From Leptolinea sp964446955 (lineage in GTDB: Bacteria; Chloroflexota; Anaerolineae; Anaerolineales; Anaerolineaceae), in the NCBI GenBank assembly GCA_964446955.1, contig CAYUQJ010000001.1, forward strand, positions 558,001 through 622,000: a DNA stretch of 64,000 nt, given 5' to 3'. Below, piece after piece: positions 9,152 through 17,447 of this stretch (position 1 is its first letter; each line of letters opens with the position of its first letter). A program made the position numbers and the translations under genes. The notes below the pieces were generated by a model. The model was not told the origin of the DNA. It searched no databases and saw only the letters and a program-made list of their open reading frames with translations.

Positions 9152-10804
9152 TTAATTAAAGGCGGGAGGTTGGTATTCACCCCAAATTGTTTTCAACACG
9201 CCTGTAATTTCACCCAGGGTTATGCCACTTTCCACGCAATCAATGAAAACTGGCATAAGATTAGTCTCGTCTGACCTGGCAGCGTTTTCCAGAACACCAA
9301 GTTTTTCACTCACCAGACCCGCATTCCGTTTGGCCTTAAAAATTCGCAACTTTTGGATTTGCTCCTGTTCAATGCTTTTGTCCACTTGCAGACGTTCTAG
9401 ATCCAGCTTTTCGTCTGTTTGAAATTCATTGACCCCAACAATCACTTTTTGTTTCTTTTCCACATCTTTTTGATAGTTGTAAGCAGATTTTTGAATTTCA
9501 TTTTGTATATATCCCCGGTCGATGGCCGCCAAAGCGCCGCCCATTTCATCAATCTTTTGGATATACGCACTTGCCAAGGTTTCTATCTCGTCTGTCATTT
9601 TTTCCACCAGGTAAGAACCGGCTATGGGATCAACAGTGTCCGCTGCGCCTGATTCGTGCGCTATGATTTGCTGCGTTCTCAACGCCACCCTAACCGATTT
9701 TTCAGTTGGAAGCCACAACGCTTCATCCATACTGTTGGTATGAAGTGATTGTGTCCCTCCCAACACCGCGGCAAGTGCCTGTAATGTCACCCGTATCACG
9801 TTATTCTCCGGTTGCTGGGCTGTGAGGGTTGATCCGGCTGTTTGTGTGTGGAATCGTAACATCCAGGACTTTTCATCCTTTGCGCCAAATCGCTCCTTCA
9901 TAATTTTCGCCCATAATCGTCTGGCAGCCCGAAATTTCGCTATTTCTTCAAAGAAATTATTGTGCGCATTGAAGAAAAAGGATAACTGAGATGCGAACTC
10001 GTCTACTTCTAGTCCGGCTTTTATGGCTGCGTCCACATAGGCGATGGCATCTGCCAGAGTAAATGCCACCTCCTGCACGGCCGATGAACCGGCTTCCCGA
10101 ATGTGATATCCGGATATGCTGATCGTATTCCAATGAGGTACATTAACCGTACAATACTTAAAAATATCTGTAATCAATCGCATTGATGGGTGCGGTGGAA
10201 AAATATAAGTTCCCCTAGCAATATATTCTTTCAAAATATCATTCTGGATGGTTCCCCTGAGTGAGCTTTCTGCAATTCCATGCTTCTTTGCTACAGCAAT
10301 GTACATGGCAAGCAAAATTGAAGCTGGAGCATTGATCGTCATACTTGTGGAAACTTTGTCCAGTGGGATCTGATCAAACAACGCTTCCATATCCTGAATG
10401 GAAGAAATAGAGACCCCCACTTTACCAACTTCGCCACCTGATATGGGGTCATCTGCGTCATAGCCAATTTGCGTTGGCAAATCAAATGCCACCGATAAAC
10501 CGGTTTGTCCCTGATCCAGCAGGTACTTGTATCGTCTGTTTGATTCTTCCGCGGTTGCGTACCCCGCGTATTGCCGCATTGTCCAAAAACGGCTCCTGTA
10601 CATGGATGGTTGGACCCCTCTTGTAAACGGGTACTCGCCAGGGAATCCGAGCTTATCCATATAGTCAAAATCAGAGGGTATAAATACTGGAGGAAGATTT
10701 ATATCCGAATCAGTTGAAAACTGTTCTTTTCGTTCTGGAACCCGTTTGATCGCCTTTTCGTACCGGTTTCTTAGCCATTCTTCTCTTTTTTCTTTAATTG
10801 TCAT
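9152..10804 (-). CDS. Methylmalonyl-CoA mutase, catalytic (N-terminal type) chain
   Basis: This 550-residue chain carries the substrate-binding TIM-barrel domain of B12-dependent acyl-CoA mutases: RGVQPSMYRSRFWTMRQYAG at residues 62-81, then GLSVAFDLPTQIGYD and the FHTQTAGSTLTAQQPENN segment. It lacks the roughly 130-residue cobalamin-binding domain, so it is the split form found in archaea and some bacteria and needs a separate B12 subunit, not seen in this window. The adjacent epimerase supports methylmalonyl-CoA/succinyl-CoA interconversion for propionate or odd-chain metabolism. Other split mutases (isobutyryl- or ethylmalonyl-CoA) are possible but less likely here. Confidence 0.88.
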   Translation of the reverse strand: MTIKEKREEWLRNRYEKAIKRVPERKEQFSTDSDINLPPVFIPSDFDYMDKLGFPGEYPFTRGVQPSMYRSRFWTMRQYAGYATAEESNRRYKYLLDQGQTGLSVAFDLPTQIGYDADDPISGGEVGKVGVSISSIQDMEALFDQIPLDKVSTSMTINAPASILLAMYIAVAKKHGIAESSLRGTIQNDILKEYIARGTYIFPPHPSMRLITDIFKYCTVNVPHWNTISISGYHIREAGSSAVQEVAFTLADAIAYVDAAIKAGLEVDEFASQLSFFFNAHNNFFEEIAKFRAARRLWAKIMKERFGAKDEKSWMLRFHTQTAGSTLTAQQPENNVIRVTLQALAAVLGGTQSLHTNSMDEALWLPTEKSVRVALRTQQIIAHESGAADTVDPIAGSYLVEKMTDEIETLASAYIQKIDEMGGALAAIDRGYIQNEIQKSAYNYQKDVEKKQKVIVGVNEFQTDEKLDLERLQVDKSIEQEQIQKLRIFKAKRNAGLVSEKLGVLENAARSDETNLMPVFIDCVESGITLGEITGVLKTIWGEYQPPAFN

Positions 10805-10825
10805 TTATCCCTCAAAAAAATCCTA

Positions 10826-10834
10826 TGGTATAGT
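10826..10834 (+). promoter_or_regulatory. Extended -10 promoter of the antiporter gene
   Basis: TGGTATAGT is an extended -10 element (TG one base before TATAGT) about 50 bases ahead of the antiporter ATG and divergent from the mutase gene. No good -35 is seen, as is common with extended -10 promoters. Confidence 0.45.
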
Positions 10835-10883
10835 TTATCAACCTAATACAACATTTTTTGTATTCATCCAGGGATTTCTTTTA

Positions 10884-12131
10884 ATGTCCAATTTTCTTCA
10901 GCTTATCCTTTCATTAATAATTATATTATCTGCCGCTAAAATTGCTGGCCGCATTAGCGTAAAATTCGGCCAACCTTCTGTGTTCGGCGAGTTATTGGTC
11001 GGTATCCTGCTGGGACCATCATTTATCAATCTCACTCATCTTTCTTTTGTCACCGATCCCCACCTTGAAATGGTAATTGAAGAATTGGGTGAAATTGGCG
11101 TTCTTTTACTAATGTTTTTGGCAGGCATTGAATTACATCTAAGAGACATGGCCAAAAGCTCGCGGGTTTCGATGTACTCCGGCTCTCTGGGAGTGTTCCT
11201 TCCGGTAATTCTGGGTTATCTCGCTGGCCATTTTTTTGGAATGGATCAATCTTCATCCATTTTTCTGGGCTTGACTTTGGCTGCGACCAGTGTTTCCATC
11301 TCCGCGCAGACTCTCATGGAATTGGGTTACCTGCGGACAAAAGTTGGGCTCGGCCTTCTTGGCGCTGCCGTTTATGACGACATCATTGTCATTCTCTTCT
11401 TATCCATTTTTCTTGCTGCAAGTGATGGCAGCCTGACACCGATGAGTGTCTTATTGCTGATCGGTAGAATGTTGCTCTTTTTTATCATCACAGGTGGATT
11501 TGGGTATTTTCTTCTCCCCAGATTACTTCAAAAGATTGGGAAAATCAACATTTCTCAGGGGGTACTTACCTTTAGCCTTGTTCTTCTCCTCATTTACGGT
11601 TTAGCAGCAGAGCTTATTGGAAACATGGCTGCAATCACTGGAACTTTTTTTGCCGGTCTGTTCTTCTCGCGAACACCGTCAAGGGATCAAATTGCTTTGG
11701 GTATTCAGAATCTGGCGTATGGTTTCTTTGTTCCCATTTTCTTTGTGAGCATCGGCCTCAAAACAAACATACTTTCATTTTCTCTGACATCTATATGGTT
11801 CCTGGCTTTGCTTCTCATTATCGCTATCATAAGCAAAATAGTTGGCTCTGGGCTTGGAGCAAAAATCGGTGGACTTTCCTGGCTCGAATCGTACCAATTG
11901 GGAACGGGCATGGTTTCGCGTGGAGAAGTTGGCTTGATCGTAGCCAGTATTGGCGCATCATCCGGTCTTATTTCATCAGAGGTTTTAACAATTGTTGTAA
12001 TGATCGTACTACTTTCCACATTGTTGACACCGATTTTATTAAAACGCAGCTTTTTGAATCCGCCATCTTTTCTGGTTGAAACATCGTCAATATCCCAGGA
12101 TCCAGATAATTTGAATGCCAAGGAGGCGTAA
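10884..12131 (+). CDS. Monovalent cation:proton antiporter, CPA2 (Kef/NapA-like) family
   Basis: The 415-residue protein has about 12-13 hydrophobic segments and CPA2 features: KFGQPSVFGELLVGILLGPS near the N-terminus, the MFLAGIELHLRDM segment, and GAAVYDDIIVILFLSIF with the paired Asp residues that carry protons and ions. RGEVGLIVASIGASSG near residue 350 is also conserved. There is no RCK/TrkA-N tail, so gating by a fused nucleotide sensor is absent. The ATG at 10884 follows CAGGGA; an earlier in-frame start at 10746 would run back through the divergent mutase gene. The next gene, a PII-like protein, follows with three bases between. Confidence 0.87.
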   Translation: MSNFLQLILSLIIILSAAKIAGRISVKFGQPSVFGELLVGILLGPSFINLTHLSFVTDPHLEMVIEELGEIGVLLLMFLAGIELHLRDMAKSSRVSMYSGSLGVFLPVILGYLAGHFFGMDQSSSIFLGLTLAATSVSISAQTLMELGYLRTKVGLGLLGAAVYDDIIVILFLSIFLAASDGSLTPMSVLLLIGRMLLFFIITGGFGYFLLPRLLQKIGKINISQGVLTFSLVLLLIYGLAAELIGNMAAITGTFFAGLFFSRTPSRDQIALGIQNLAYGFFVPIFFVSIGLKTNILSFSLTSIWFLALLLIIAIISKIVGSGLGAKIGGLSWLESYQLGTGMVSRGEVGLIVASIGASSGLISSEVLTIVVMIVLLSTLLTPILLKRSFLNPPSFLVETSSISQDPDNLNAKEA

Positions 12132-12134
12132 TCC

Positions 12135-12497
12135 ATGTACGCAGTTTTTTTTATTCTGCAGGACACGGAAAAGCTGAACGATCTTCTCGAAGGATGGGAA
12201 GAGGCTGGTACGTCAGGTATTACTATTTTACCCAGCATTGGTTTGGCCAGTTATAAAGACAAGAGAGCCTTGCAGGAGGATTTTCCGATCATTCCGAACC
12301 TGGAAGACCTTTTAGAATCATCAATGAATCAAACAAGAACTCTTTTTACAATTGTAAAAACACAGGAAATTGTTGATTCCATATACAAATCAACGCGCGA
12401 AATCATCGGAGATTTGGATCAGCCTCACACAGGCATATTCTTCGTTCTCCCAGTACAACAGGCTTTCGGGATCAGAGATTACAAGAAACGCGAATGA
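12135..12497 (+). CDS. PII-like small signalling protein paired with the antiporter
   Basis: The 120-residue product is unannotated by obvious motif but follows the PII ferredoxin-like plan: strand MYAVFFIL, helix DTEKLNDLLEGWEEAG, strand SGITILPSIGL, a long variable stretch at residues 38-64 where PII has its T-loop, strand TRTLFTIVK, helix, then GIFFVLPVQQAFGIRD, which parallels the GKIFVYPVERVIRIRT end of GlnB. There is no PII uridylylation tyrosine. An AGGAGG site inside the antiporter's last codons serves its ATG, so the two are translationally coupled. By analogy with PII-like partners of transporters, it may sense a nucleotide and gate the antiporter; this is inference. Confidence 0.62.
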   Translation: MYAVFFILQDTEKLNDLLEGWEEAGTSGITILPSIGLASYKDKRALQEDFPIIPNLEDLLESSMNQTRTLFTIVKTQEIVDSIYKSTREIIGDLDQPHTGIFFVLPVQQAFGIRDYKKRE

Positions 12498-12504
12498 TTT
12501 GAGA

Positions 12505-12533
12505 TTGACCATCCTTTCCTGAGCTGGTAAAAT
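12505..12533 (+). promoter_or_regulatory. Promoter of rplI
   Basis: TTGACC (12505-12510), a 17-base spacer and TAAAAT (12528-12533) make a near-consensus housekeeping promoter. The predicted leader is about 50 bases and contains TTGACCG at 12545-12551 and its complement CGGTCAA at 12562-12568, a 7-base-pair stem with a 10-base loop. Confidence 0.65.
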
Positions 12534-12592
12534 TCATTCTTGCGTTGACCGTTGTACCCTTCGGTCAAAGACAATTCTTGAAAGGGCTTAAA

Positions 12593-13180
12593 ATGAAAGT
12601 ATTATTGATCAAAGATGTTTATAAACTGGGTCGCGCCGGAGATGTTAAGAAAGTGGCCGATGGTTATGGCCGCAATTTTCTTCTCCCTCAGGGTTTTGCC
12701 GTTCTGGCCACACTGGGCGCATTAAAACAGGCAGACAAGATCCGTGCACAGGCTTCTGTCCGCCGCGAGCAATTGAACAGCCAGTTAGGTGGCGTTTCCG
12801 ATCAGGTTAATGGCCTCGTGTTGACATTTGCCAGCAAAGCCGGTGAGACTGGCAAACTGTATGGGTCCATTACGACACAGATGATATCTGATGCCATCAA
12901 CAGTAAAGTTGGTACAGAAATAGATCGCCGTCAGGTTGAGATTCAGCCGATCCGTAATCTCGGTGAACACAAAGCGAAGATCCGCTTGACCATGGACCTT
13001 GTACCCGAAGTGAAGGTAATCGTCCATCGCGAAGGTGAAGCAGCTCCTTCCATGGAAGCTGACACCAAGAAACACGCGAAAACCGATGAACCTGCTTCCG
13101 TCATTGAACAAAAAGAAGAAACAGTTGCACCAGAAACACCAGAAGCAACGGAAGCACCTGAAGAAAAATCTGCCGAATGA
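12593..13180 (+). CDS. rplI: 50S ribosomal protein bL9, with an acidic C-terminal tail
   Basis: bL9 binds 23S rRNA at the base of the L1 stalk. The N-terminal domain is clear: MKVLLIKDVYKLGRAGDVKK then GYGRNFLLPQGFAV. The linker helix and C-terminal RNA-binding domain run to about residue 148. The remaining 47 residues are a low-complexity Glu/Ala/Pro/Thr tail, making 195 residues against about 149 in E. coli. The ATG at 12593 follows AAAGGG; an upstream in-frame start at 12545 would add 16 residues not found in bL9. It is monocistronic, with its own promoter and a terminator, and is away from the usual rpsF-ssb-rpsR neighbours. Confidence 0.95.
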   Translation: MKVLLIKDVYKLGRAGDVKKVADGYGRNFLLPQGFAVLATLGALKQADKIRAQASVRREQLNSQLGGVSDQVNGLVLTFASKAGETGKLYGSITTQMISDAINSKVGTEIDRRQVEIQPIRNLGEHKAKIRLTMDLVPEVKVIVHREGEAAPSMEADTKKHAKTDEPASVIEQKEETVAPETPEATEAPEEKSAE

Positions 13181-13213
13181 ACCCTGTCCAGATCGGATAG
13201 GACAATAAAAAGA

Positions 13214-13258
13214 CAAACCGGCTTAATCAGATATATCTGGTTTGCCGGTTTGCCTTTC
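13214..13258 (+). terminator. Hairpin terminator after rplI
   Basis: CAAACCGGC (13214-13222) pairs with GCCGGTTTG (13244-13252), with a nested palindrome CAGATATATCTG between them, followed by the T-rich CCTTTCT. It ends the rplI transcript just before the next gene's -10. Confidence 0.7.
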
Positions 13259-13259
13259 T

Positions 13260-13265
13260 AATAAT
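13260..13265 (+). promoter_or_regulatory. -10 element of the RodZ-like gene, leaderless arrangement
   Basis: AATAAT (13260-13265) lies seven bases before the ATG at 13273 and no ribosome-binding sequence is present. The upstream -35 region overlaps the rplI terminator hairpin and is not recognisable. Confidence 0.4.
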
Positions 13266-13272
13266 TGTGACC

Positions 13273-14730
13273 ATGTCAACTATCGTTGGTGAAATTCTAA
13301 AGAAAAACCGCATACAAAAAGGATATAGCCTCGAGGATGTTTCCCGGGCCATACATATCCGTCACTACTTCATTGAGGCCATTGAGGAAGGGCGGCTCGA
13401 TGAATTACCCTCTGCTGTACAGGCTAAGGGTTTTATCCGCTTGTATTCTGAATGGCTTGGGTTAAGTTCTTCCGATTTGGTGGAGGAGTTAGATAGGAAG
13501 GAAATAGAAACAGATCTTTCATCAACATCAGATACGCTGGTCCAAACAGATACCCGACAATCATTATTTCCCGATTCGCTTTCCAAACTCTTTTCCAATA
13601 ACAAAGCATCCCTTAATAATGAAGGTAAGAATACTTCCGACGATTCAAGTGCCGTTCAATCGGATGAAATCTTTGATGATGATTCCTCCTCTGAAATTAT
13701 CGAGGACAGCACAATTCCATCCGGTTCACAGGAAGTTTTCAAACAGATAGGCGAACAACTTAGAACCTGCCGTCAAAAATTAGATATTTCTGTTGATGAA
13801 ATTGAGAAATTAACCCATATCCGGGCCAGACACCTCATTGATATGGAGTCCGGAAATTTCAACAACATTCCTTCTTTGGTACAGGCGCGTGGATTGCTTA
13901 CTGGCTACACTTCATTTCTTAATCTGGATGGCGATGAAATCCTTGGATTATTTGCTGAAGCTTTACAGAAGCGTCGTATCGAACTTTTGCCTCCCGAAAC
14001 AGAACAAATTAACGGTATTAAAACAAAGAAAAAATCAAATTTTTCTTCTGAACGTTCTGGACTGTTTCGTTTTATTTCATTTGATTTTCTGGTTGGCAGC
14101 ATAACCATAATAGGTTTAGTAGGCTTTGGAATTTTTTCTGCCAGCATGGTCATCTCTTCCAACAGGGAGAAGAAAGAGGCCCCCCCGCCTATAGCCGATG
14201 TTCTTCTGCAAATTCCAACGGGAGATTTGAATAGTATTCTAACGCCAACTTCTGATTTCACCCAGGAAGCCCGGAATCCCGAATCAATTGGTCTTTTACC
14301 GACTGTCAACCCGTTTGCAGATTCCACAATTATCGAAGGTTCTCCTACACCTCCTGTTCCCGACCTTGGCGAGGCATCCATGCAGGTATACATAATCCCG
14401 AATCAGCGTGTTTTTTTACAGGTAACAACGGAAAAGAAAGTCGCATATATTGGGCGAACCATTCCAGGCAACGCCTACCCGTTTACATCTGACGAACGAA
14501 TAGAGGTCGTCTCTGGAAACGCTGCAGCATTGCAAATCTATTACAATCAACGTGACCTTGGTACTCTCGGCTTATCCGGGCAACCTTTGCGGTTGATTTT
14601 TTCAAAAGATGGTATTTCAACACCCACCCCATCCCAACCTTCCGCACCTATCAGTACACAAATTCCTACTCTGACACTAAGGCCTTCCGCTACAATGATC
14701 CCGCCAACAGTTACCCCCCTTATCCCATAA
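13273..14730 (+). CDS. RodZ-like membrane protein with two N-terminal HTH domains
   Basis: The product of about 485 residues has two Xre/HTH_25 units of the RodZ kind: residues 6-70 (EILKKNRIQKGYSLEDVSRA) and about 158-225 (IGEQLRTCRQKLDISVDEIE). A single membrane helix follows at about 275-297. Residues 365-445 form a DUF4115-like periplasmic domain (VFLQVTTEKKVAYIGRTIPG), and the tail is Pro/Thr-rich. RodZ links MreB to the cell-wall elongation machinery; ordinary RodZ has one HTH, so the duplication is unusual. I use the ATG at 13273; a GTG two codons earlier is possible. It overlaps rimO by one base, so the two are coupled. Confidence 0.75.
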   Translation: MSTIVGEILKKNRIQKGYSLEDVSRAIHIRHYFIEAIEEGRLDELPSAVQAKGFIRLYSEWLGLSSSDLVEELDRKEIETDLSSTSDTLVQTDTRQSLFPDSLSKLFSNNKASLNNEGKNTSDDSSAVQSDEIFDDDSSSEIIEDSTIPSGSQEVFKQIGEQLRTCRQKLDISVDEIEKLTHIRARHLIDMESGNFNNIPSLVQARGLLTGYTSFLNLDGDEILGLFAEALQKRRIELLPPETEQINGIKTKKKSNFSSERSGLFRFISFDFLVGSITIIGLVGFGIFSASMVISSNREKKEAPPPIADVLLQIPTGDLNSILTPTSDFTQEARNPESIGLLPTVNPFADSTIIEGSPTPPVPDLGEASMQVYIIPNQRVFLQVTTEKKVAYIGRTIPGNAYPFTSDERIEVVSGNAAALQIYYNQRDLGTLGLSGQPLRLIFSKDGISTPTPSQPSAPISTQIPTLTLRPSATMIPPTVTPLIP

Positions 14731-16061
14731 TGGCACAAAAAAAATCCTTCTATATCGAATCGCTGGGTTGTGCCAAAAACACAGTAGATTCAGATTCAAT
14801 GGCAAGAATTCTTCTGGAAAATGGATTCTCGTGTGTTTCCAAACCCTCCCAGGCTACATATTTAATCGTTAACACGTGCGGGTTTATTTCTGCTGCGCGC
14901 GAAGAATCGATTAACGCTTTATCACGTTTATCAAAGAAAAAAAAGAACGGACAGAAATTGATTGCGGCCGGTTGTTTATCGCAGCGAGACCATCGCCTTA
15001 TAACCGATAATGTCGATAATATTGATGGTATTATGACAACCCGTCGCTGGATGGATATTTTGGAAGTGCTCGATAAGATTAACCAATCAAGCGCTGAAAA
15101 AGAACCTCATTATCATATCCCGGATGTTCCAACGATTGGTATTAATGAGACCAGCATCCCCCAGATCGCTATCCAGGGTTCAAGCGCATACTTAAAAATC
15201 GCCGATGGATGTCGCCGAGGCTGTGCTTTCTGCTCAATTCCCTTGATCAAAGGAACAGCTGTAAGCCGTCCCCGTAATGTCATTCTTTCAGACGCAAAAT
15301 ATCTCGCAGTAAACGGTGTAAAAGAGATAAATCTCATCGCGCAGGACATCACAGATTATGGCAGTGATCTGGGCTTGAAAGACGCGTTGCCTGACCTGCT
15401 GGTTGATTTGCACAAAGAAGTTCCCGAAATACCCTGGATCCGTCTTCTTTACACCTACCCTGGCGCTGTTTCTGATCGCCTTATTGATCAGATATGTGAA
15501 GCGGAGATCGTATTGCCATACCTGGATATGCCTCTGCAGCATGCCCACCCTGACGTCTTAAAACGCATGAAAAGACCATCCAATGTGGATTGGACCCATA
15601 AAACGATTGAACGTTTACGCGCGGGCAATCCTGATATTGCTTTGCGTACAACTTTCATTGTCGGCTATCCCGGCGAAACGGAAGATGAGTTCAACACTTT
15701 GCTCAATTTTGTCCGCGAAATAAAATTTGACAGGGTTGGTGTATTTACATTTTCTTTTGAACCCGGCACACCCAGTGAACCTCTGGGAGACCCAATTTCA
15801 CCAGAGTTGAAAGCGGAACGGTTCAATATCCTGATGTCCGAGCAGGAAAAGATTTCCTTTGAAAAGAATCAGGAATTGATCGGCAGGGAACTTGAATTAC
15901 TGGTCGAAGGGGTTGATAACAATATTTCAATCGGACGCAGCTATCGGGACGCGCCCGAGATCGATGGCATGGTCATCGTCGAGGGAACGCTGCCTGTCGG
16001 GGAAATTTCTCGTGTTAAAATAACCGGCGCTATGGAATATGATCTAGTTGCCAGCAAATAA
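14730..16061 (+). CDS. rimO: Ribosomal protein uS12 methylthiotransferase RimO
   Basis: RimO is a radical-SAM enzyme that adds a methylthio group to the conserved aspartate of ribosomal protein uS12. The 443-residue product has the three family parts: an N-terminal UPF0004 domain (ESLGCAKNTVDSD, NTCGFISAAREESI) with cysteines for one [4Fe-4S] cluster, the radical-SAM CRRGCAFCSIP motif near residue 158, and a C-terminal TRAM domain ending GAMEYDLVA. The GCAKNTVDSD form separates RimO from the tRNA enzyme MiaB. It overlaps the stop of the RodZ-like gene and ends at a bidirectional hairpin. Confidence 0.94.
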   Translation: MAQKKSFYIESLGCAKNTVDSDSMARILLENGFSCVSKPSQATYLIVNTCGFISAAREESINALSRLSKKKKNGQKLIAAGCLSQRDHRLITDNVDNIDGIMTTRRWMDILEVLDKINQSSAEKEPHYHIPDVPTIGINETSIPQIAIQGSSAYLKIADGCRRGCAFCSIPLIKGTAVSRPRNVILSDAKYLAVNGVKEINLIAQDITDYGSDLGLKDALPDLLVDLHKEVPEIPWIRLLYTYPGAVSDRLIDQICEAEIVLPYLDMPLQHAHPDVLKRMKRPSNVDWTHKTIERLRAGNPDIALRTTFIVGYPGETEDEFNTLLNFVREIKFDRVGVFTFSFEPGTPSEPLGDPISPELKAERFNILMSEQEKISFEKNQELIGRELELLVEGVDNNISIGRSYRDAPEIDGMVIVEGTLPVGEISRVKITGAMEYDLVASK

Positions 16062-16080
16062 TACAATATTCCCCCAAAAA

Positions 16081-16107
16081 ACAAAACCAGCAAATAGCTG
16101 GTTTTGT
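16081..16107. terminator. Bidirectional terminator between rimO and the TPR-like gene
   Basis: ACAAAACCAGC and GCTGGTTTTGT pair around AAATA. On the plus strand the stem ends in TTTTGTCATTTC, and on the minus strand in TTTTGTTTTTTG, so it can end both convergent transcripts. Confidence 0.8.
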
Positions 16108-16140
16108 CATTTCTGTATTATTGATTTCAATTCTTTCTTG

Positions 16141-17427
16141 TCATGTATCTGTTGGTTCGCCTTCTGGAGTTTCACCATCAGGTGTTGCTTCTTCACTTGG
16201 AGTAATTGATGGTTCTTCAGTTGGCGACTCTGTAACTTCAGTGGGGATTTCTTCCGTCGGCTCTATCTCTTCTTCTTCAGCCGGAGCATTTAGCGCGTTG
16301 CATTGATTTGTGGCTGTTGTCAATTTCCCCTGGGTTACATCATCGGATGAAAGCGCCAGCGCGTTCTGGTATTGATACAGAGCACTGCAAGGGTCTTCAT
16401 TGGCCATCAATTCATCACCATAGAGAATTGAACCTGTGCGGTATCGTTCCGCCGCGCTCATGCCGGATGCATCCCTTAGACCCGGGGCTGAGGCATAAAA
16501 TGATCCGAGAAATTCCAATACTCGCGGCCAGTCCACCGCCCAAGCTGCCACTCCTGACAGGTAGTAACCGGCTGTCTGAGTGTATGAGACAGCATCCTTG
16601 TCTAACGGGCCATATTGCCCAGCCATGGTGATGTCGTATATACCCTGTTCCAACAATCCGCTGTTGATTCGTCCGATTCCTCTATTTCGCAGAGCGATGT
16701 AATACATTCCATCAATCTGAATGGCCCTGTATGTTCTATCTATTTGTCGCAGAGCATCCAGAGTTGTAATGGCGTTGTTCCATTCATTGTTCGCTGCCTG
16801 TTGTCTGGCTTGTAAGAACAACTCTTCCGTGTTGCGGGTATCTTTTGTCGGAACTGGCGTTGGTTCGAAGGCAACAACTGTCGGTGTCGAAATAACCGCC
16901 TGTGCCATCATAACTTCTGAGAGTTTTTCTGTAACACCCGGAAATTGTGGATTTAGCTGCACGATATATTCCAACCGTTTTCTAGCTGTTTCCAGGCGGC
17001 CCTCAGCTTGATCTTGCAAGGCCAGTTGGAATTGGGTTGTTGTAACCATGGCAATATTATTTTTCTGTTCTGCCATACGAGCTTCAATGGCTCGGTTGTA
17101 ACCGAACCATCCACCAATCGCTCCACCCACAATAATGAGCAGGAAGCCAACAAAAACCCATTTCCATCGATTAGGTTTTCTAGTTTTCAAAGGTTGCGTA
17201 GGCGGATTTACCGAAGATGTAGAACCCGTTCCCAATTCTGTATCTGCTGAATTAAAACTTTGAGTCTCATCCAAAGAGCGATTCATTTCTTTTATTGGTT
17301 TTGTACTCCCCGGTTTTATTCTAACCTGCATAGTTTTGCCTTCATGCAAGGCATCAACAACTACGGGTGAAGTATCGTCAGATTTTATTTCTGGTATTTC
17401 ATTTACAGGTTCTTTTTTCTTAGCCAT
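16141..17427 (-). CDS. Membrane-anchored protein with TPR-like helical repeats
   Basis: Not a named family. The 428-residue product has a charged, disordered head of about 85 residues, a single membrane helix at about 92-113 (WVFVGFLLIIVGGAIGGWFG), then an outward helical region with tetratricopeptide-like spacing (FQLALQDQAEGRLETARKRL, LFLQARQQAANNEWNNAI, ALYQYQNALALS). The last 50 residues are Glu/Pro/Thr-rich and probably disordered. It may be a scaffold at the cell surface. It begins 20 bases downstream of the murJ stop but appears to have its own leaderless promoter. Confidence 0.6.
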   Translation of the reverse strand: MAKKKEPVNEIPEIKSDDTSPVVVDALHEGKTMQVRIKPGSTKPIKEMNRSLDETQSFNSADTELGTGSTSSVNPPTQPLKTRKPNRWKWVFVGFLLIIVGGAIGGWFGYNRAIEARMAEQKNNIAMVTTTQFQLALQDQAEGRLETARKRLEYIVQLNPQFPGVTEKLSEVMMAQAVISTPTVVAFEPTPVPTKDTRNTEELFLQARQQAANNEWNNAITTLDALRQIDRTYRAIQIDGMYYIALRNRGIGRINSGLLEQGIYDITMAGQYGPLDKDAVSYTQTAGYYLSGVAAWAVDWPRVLEFLGSFYASAPGLRDASGMSAAERYRTGSILYGDELMANEDPCSALYQYQNALALSSDDVTQGKLTTATNQCNALNAPAEEEEIEPTEEIPTEVTESPTEEPSITPSEEATPDGETPEGEPTDT

Positions 17428-17434
17428 AATGTAA

Positions 17435-17440
17435 ATTATA
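17435..17440 (-). promoter_or_regulatory. -10 element of the TPR-like gene, leaderless arrangement
   Basis: On the minus strand TATAAT lies seven bases ahead of the ATG at 17427, inside the 20-base gap after murJ, with no Shine-Dalgarno sequence. Any -35 would be within the murJ 3' end and is not obvious. Confidence 0.45.
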
Positions 17441-17447
17441 ACCTTTA

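Noticed and set aside
12785..13216. Cys/Phe-rich antisense frame over rplI
   Set aside because: Low-complexity product of the complement of the acidic bL9 tail; no start signal.
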